9,282 bases of DNA from SHNJ01 sp964458615 (lineage in GTDB: Bacteria; Pseudomonadota; Alphaproteobacteria; SHNJ01). The stretch lies in assembly GCA_964458615.1 (NCBI GenBank), contig CAYWJR010000057.1, positions 1 through 9,282 of the forward strand, in the 5' to 3' direction. A program made the position numbers and the translations under genes. This document shows, piece by piece, positions 6,508-9,282 of the stretch. The notes under the pieces are model-generated. The model saw only the letters and a list, made by a program, of their open reading frames with translations. It searched no databases and had not been told where the DNA came from. How positions within the stretch are numbered: position 1 is the first letter of the stretch; each line of letters starts with the position of its first letter.

Positions 6508-6642
6508 GGATCAAATTCCCTTTGAACAAAAAGAATCGTATTTTCCATAGCCTATTTCGGCGGGATTTGCTATAGATTACAAGAAATTTTCCATATTTTC
6601 TAAGATTTTACAGCCTAACTATTAATAAATCGCGTATGCGGA
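6508..6642. promoter_or_regulatory. Divergent regulatory gap with a 10-bp direct repeat
   Basis: This 135-base gap must hold promoters for the NHL-domain gene (-) and the EamA transporter (+). On the minus strand AGGGA (6521-6517) is the ribosome binding site that supports the TTG start at 6507. On the plus strand TATTAA (6620-6625) with TTTCTA (6597-6602) at 17 bases is a weak promoter candidate. ATTTTCCATA occurs twice in the same direction (6540-6549 and 6586-6595), which could be an operator pair or chance. The plus-strand ATG at 6643 has no good SD. Confidence 0.4.
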
Positions 6643-7611
6643 ATGACACTTTCCAAAATCTTTAAAAATTCCGATCAATTGACCCGGCAATCGAAAGGTA
6701 TCTTGTATCTTTTGGCGGCTTGTTCGATTTGGGGCGGATGGTGGGTGGTCAATCGTTATGGCGTGACCAACGGCGTCGACCCATTCGATATTGTCGCGAT
6801 CCGTTTGACCGTGGCCGGTTTGATATTGCTGCCTTTTTTGGTGCGGCGCGGCATCGGAACGGTTTGGTGGAAGGCGTTTATCATCGCCTGCCTTGGCGGG
6901 TTGATCAATTCATTGACCGCGATTTATGGCGTTAAATTCGCGCCCGCCAGCCATGGCGCGACATTGATGCCGGGCATGGTGCCGATTTTTACGGCATTGC
7001 TGGCGTGGTTGATTTTAAACGAATCGATCGCGCGCGTGCGGTGGCTTGGCATCGGGCTTGTGATCGCGGGCGCGTTTTTAATCGGTTTCCCGAATTTGAC
7101 GCCGGGCAGTGACAATCAATGGATCGGACATTTGTTGTTCATCGCCGCGTCTTTGTCGTGGTCGTTGTACACGGTATGTGTGCGGTTGTGGCGTATCGAT
7201 GCCTGGCACGGCGTGGCGTTGATCGCCGTTTTATCGATGATATTATATCTGCCGTTATACAGTTTCGCGTTTGGCGGGCGCGTGTTCGATTATCCCGTTT
7301 CCACATTGTTGTTCCAAGGCGTTTATCAGGGCGTTTTAACGTCGATCGGCGCGATTTTGTTTTTCAACTATGCGATCGGCGTTTTCGGCGCATCGGGCGC
7401 GGGCGCGGCGGGCGCGTTGATTCCGGTATTGACGGTTATTTTGGCGGCTGTATTTTTGGGCGAAATACCGACCGGGGCGGAAATATTCGGCATCCTGATC
7501 GTGATCGGCGGCATTCCATTCGCGATGGGATTGATCGGCGCGGGTGACGGTAAAATCGATGATGACATCGAAAACAAAAGCCGTGGGACGAAGTTGGATA
7601 CCAAGGTTTAA
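6643..7611 (+). CDS. EamA/DMT-family inner-membrane transporter
   Basis: A 322-residue member of the drug/metabolite transporter superfamily with two EamA repeats (about 18-150 and 160-298) and ten predicted membrane helices. Helix 1 holds the typical SIWGGWWVVNRYG. Matching helices LMPGMVPIFTALLAWLILNE (108-127) and LIPVLTVILAAVFLGE (259-274) end in the acidic residue typical of each repeat. The last ~25 residues (after GLIGAG) are polar and probably cytoplasmic. Such carriers export or import amino acids, amines or metabolites; the substrate cannot be read from sequence. The ATG at 6643 is the only Met before helix 1, but has only GCGGA directly against it, so initiation may be weak or at the TTG at 6679. 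It is divergent from the NHL-domain gene. No clear intrinsic terminator follows. Confidence 0.9.
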   Translation: MTLSKIFKNSDQLTRQSKGILYLLAACSIWGGWWVVNRYGVTNGVDPFDIVAIRLTVAGLILLPFLVRRGIGTVWWKAFIIACLGGLINSLTAIYGVKFAPASHGATLMPGMVPIFTALLAWLILNESIARVRWLGIGLVIAGAFLIGFPNLTPGSDNQWIGHLLFIAASLSWSLYTVCVRLWRIDAWHGVALIAVLSMILYLPLYSFAFGGRVFDYPVSTLLFQGVYQGVLTSIGAILFFNYAIGVFGASGAGAAGALIPVLTVILAAVFLGEIPTGAEIFGILIVIGGIPFAMGLIGAGDGKIDDDIENKSRGTKLDTKV

Positions 7612-7652
7612 TCCAAAAAATAAACAATTGAAAAACAATATATTTGCCCCGC

Positions 7653-7681
7653 TTGACGGCACAATATTCCACTATTAAGAT
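7653..7681 (+). promoter_or_regulatory. Promoter for the large unknown gene
   Basis: TTGACG (7653-7658, five of six matches) and TAAGAT (7676-7681, four of six) are separated by 17 bases. Start would be near 7688, about 20 bases before the ATG at 7708. It implies that the gene is transcribed separately from the EamA gene. Confidence 0.55.
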
Positions 7682-7707
7682 ACGATCCTATCTTTATGGG
7701 ATCCATT

Positions 7708-8211
7708 ATGTTCGATTGGAAAACGCTTCGCGATCATGCCAATCCGCCGGTAACGGCGGCGGGATTTTCGTGGCGTCCATATTACGAGTTTTTGCCCGCT
7801 TATGTCGCGTTGAATCGGTGGGATTTGATAGACGCCATGATTGCGTCGGGCGATCCGGATTTTTTGATCGCTCTCGATCAGCGCGTAATGCCAAAAGGTT
7901 TGTTGGAGCAAATCGTTCACGCTGCGCCGGAAAAAACTGTTTTGGACTTGCATCGGCTTTATGCAAAATTTCTGGAAAAACCCATACAAGGAGAAAACAA
8001 AAGATCTTTTATCGAATGGCAATCCCTGTCTCGAGAGGATTTTAGCCAAAGTTTCTGGATAGAATTATTAAAAGACTTGGAGAAAAAACGACAGAAAACA
8101 TTTATTTTTGCAAGCTATAGAAAATCGGTGCCACAATTGCGCAGAAGCATTGAAGATGGAAATTGCGCCGGGGCTGACCGCAAGAATTCTAGAATGGATA
8201 GCAGATCCTGA
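7708..8211 (+). CDS. N-terminal part of a large unrecognised protein, frameshifted
   Basis: I do not recognise this protein. In frame 1 it runs from ATG 7708 (GGGA ends 6 bases before; an in-frame ATG at 7696 is an alternative with no SD) to a TGA at 8209-8211, 167 residues. Residues up to about 127 look like a soluble, mostly helical protein (for example RWDLIDAMIASGDPDFLIALDQ and FSQSFWIELLKDLEKK). The last ~40 residues (TFIFASYRKSVPQLRRSIEDG to the end) look unlike it and lie where frame 2 is already open. That makes the stop at 8211 probably an artefact of a one-base indel near 8083-8088. There is no signal peptide or membrane segment. Codon use in the first 90 residues matches the upstream genes, then drifts to AGA, ATA and TTA. 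Read with frame 2, the whole protein would be at least 520 residues. Confidence 0.6.
   Translation: MFDWKTLRDHANPPVTAAGFSWRPYYEFLPAYVALNRWDLIDAMIASGDPDFLIALDQRVMPKGLLEQIVHAAPEKTVLDLHRLYAKFLEKPIQGENKRSFIEWQSLSREDFSQSFWIELLKDLEKKRQKTFIFASYRKSVPQLRRSIEDGNCAGADRKNSRMDSRS
8072..8211 (+). other. Frameshift zone joining frames 1 and 2
   Basis: Frame 2 has its last stop at 8069-8071 and frame 1 ends at 8211, so any join lies in this interval. The six-A run at 8083-8088 is the likeliest place. With five A, frame 1 would continue as LLKDLEKNDRKHLFLQAIENR, which keeps the helical, charged style on both sides. The change needed is +1 (one base too many). The AAAAAAC heptamer (8083-8089) is a -1 slippery sequence only in the frame 2 phase, so classical -1 frameshifting does not explain it. 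An assembly error, a recent mutation or transcript slippage remain. Confidence 0.6.
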
Positions 8212-9282
8212 ATTATCCATGCAAGATCGGTGGTTTAAGATTGTCGCGGATTTATTTCAATCCAAAGATCCATATCGATATGAATTGTTCCAGTATATTG
8301 CAGGGCCAAACCGCCAGGATTTGATTGCAAAAATAGCTACTGTAATAGAAAACGAAGTTCGTCGTCCTCAAGATCCCGGCATGACGGTGCGTCATGAGGC
8401 AGTGCATATTCTAGCCGCCCTGGTGATACGCGCCAATTATCGTATACCGGCGGATATTGAAAAATTAATAGACACGGTAACTGAAATGAATTCTTGGACC
8501 GTGTATCAATTCGCACAGCGGCTTTCGGTGTTGGAAACGGGCGTTGAAATCCCCAGACGTCCAAGAACGACTGGGGAGCATACCAAGGATAGAGCGCCCG
8601 AAAATATTGCCGAAGCCTGGGGTGTTCTTTGCCAAGATATGCGCGATGCCAGTTGGTTTACAAAAAATACACATGTCGAAAGATCGTTGGAGTTATTGGA
8701 AGCAGGCATCGAAAGACCCTTAAAACATTATCAAATACATTTAATAAGAATTGCCGCATTGCGTTTCTGCGCAGACGGAAAATTAGTAATCGCCGCGAAA
8801 TTTCGCGATTTGCTTCCGGATCCTGCAATTCTTGGGACAGAAGCAAATAGCAAGATCGATGCCGTTGCAGGATTAAAAAGACATCAAATGGCGCAGCATG
8901 ATGGGCTGGTCGCTTGGCGCGAGGTTTTGAATATGGATCCACCGTGCAAGGAACTTGAACGCTATCCGGTAATGGGATTCAAACCGGTCTTGTTCGCCAA
9001 AATCTTGCCCGTCGTTCAGTTTGCCTATAATCAGGAATATCCCCATCACCGGGAAGAAAGAGCGTATGAGCCTATGATATGGGCATACAAGCTTTGTTGT
9101 TTGTTCAGCAGTGAAGATCAAATTGCGGATTATATGCGGCAGCACGGTAATGCAAGCGCCAATCAGCCCGTGCATGATCTTTGTCAATTTGAATTGCCAA
9201 AACGCGGTCTGTGGACCCCGAAATCATGGGGGAATTTGGTGGTAAAATACGGATCGGGTTTAACCAAATATTTGGGCATTGC
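8156..9282 (+). CDS. C-terminal part of the large unrecognised protein, running off the window
   Basis: Frame 2 is open without a stop from 8072 to the last base (1211 bases), which is very unlikely by chance. The coordinates start at the first ATG (8156), overlapping the frame 1 end by 56 bases. The protein-like sequence already begins near 8090 (RKHLFLQAIENR), so I read it as the continuation of the gene at 7708 rather than a separate gene. It is soluble, helical and rich in charged and aromatic residues (ARILEWIADPEL, RHEAVHILAALVIRANYRI, HVERSLELLEAGIERPLKHYQ). I see no signal, membrane segment or catalytic motif that I can name; a helical-repeat scaffold is only a guess. Ten of about 29 Arg codons are AGA and ATA is frequent, unlike the genes upstream, where I saw no AGA. 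This suggests transferred or fast-evolving DNA. The 3' end is outside the window. Confidence 0.65.
   Translation, partial: MEIAPGLTARILEWIADPELSMQDRWFKIVADLFQSKDPYRYELFQYIAGPNRQDLIAKIATVIENEVRRPQDPGMTVRHEAVHILAALVIRANYRIPADIEKLIDTVTEMNSWTVYQFAQRLSVLETGVEIPRRPRTTGEHTKDRAPENIAEAWGVLCQDMRDASWFTKNTHVERSLELLEAGIERPLKHYQIHLIRIAALRFCADGKLVIAAKFRDLLPDPAILGTEANSKIDAVAGLKRHQMAQHDGLVAWREVLNMDPPCKELERYPVMGFKPVLFAKILPVVQFAYNQEYPHHREERAYEPMIWAYKLCCLFSSEDQIADYMRQHGNASANQPVHDLCQFELPKRGLWTPKSWGNLVVKYGSGLTKYLGI

Noticed and set aside
7119..7547. A 142-codon plus-strand frame inside the EamA transporter gene
   Set aside because: Arg- and Val-rich shadow of a membrane protein gene. The ten-helix frame accounts for the same DNA.
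7612..7652. ATTG-AAAAA-CAAT hairpin as a terminator for the EamA gene
   Set aside because: Only four base pairs, AT-rich, and no T run after it; too weak to call.
8083..8089. Programmed -1 frameshift at AAAAAAC
   Set aside because: The heptamer is in slippery phase only for a ribosome already in frame 2, and the join needed is frame 1 to frame 2 (+1). I also saw no obvious downstream stimulatory stem.

Overview
The window looks like chromosomal DNA of an alphaproteobacterium, probably an uncultured or little-studied lineage. The signs are moderately GC-rich genes that favour TTG (Leu), GCG (Ala) and CGC (Arg), leucine-degradation genes of proteobacterial type, and short AT-rich spacers with sharp intrinsic terminators. 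The lineage call is an inference from protein style and codon use only.

Layout. Bases 2-2572 (+) hold the end of a leucine-degradation operon: a biotin-dependent 3-methylcrotonyl-CoA carboxylase alpha subunit (5' end outside the window) and, with no intervening base, hydroxymethylglutaryl-CoA lyase. A terminator that works on either strand follows (2603-2636). Bases 2655-3755 form a small island of two divergent genes for short exported proteins: a Gly-rich lipoprotein-like protein (-) and a small protein with a Sec signal (+). They share a ~350-base AT-rich spacer with several promoter-like sequences. A second two-way terminator (3776-3804) closes the island. Bases 3844-6507 (-) hold a probable two-gene operon: an NHLRC2-like thioredoxin/NHL-propeller protein (TTG start) followed by a saccharopine dehydrogenase family oxidoreductase, with a 14-bp tandem repeat between them. 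Divergent from it lies a 10-TM EamA/DMT transporter (6643-7611, +). From 7708 to the window end there is a large protein I do not recognise, read in two frames: frame 1 to a stop at 8211, then an open frame 2 running unbroken from 8072 off the end.

How the genes work together. The first two act in sequence: 3-methylcrotonyl-CoA is carboxylated to 3-methylglutaconyl-CoA, hydrated by an enzyme not seen here, then HMG-CoA is split to acetyl-CoA and acetoacetate. Both carry an unusual change at a normally invariant active-site position: Met for the catalytic Arg of the biotin carboxylase, and a five-residue insertion between the catalytic Cys and a metal-ligand Asn of the lyase. The other genes show no clear shared pathway.

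The most interesting parts are these two active-site changes, the island of small exported proteins, and the frameshifted large unknown gene with its AGA/ATA-rich codon use. I see no rRNA, tRNA, CRISPR array, insertion sequence or phage gene, and no clear defence or novel multi-gene system.
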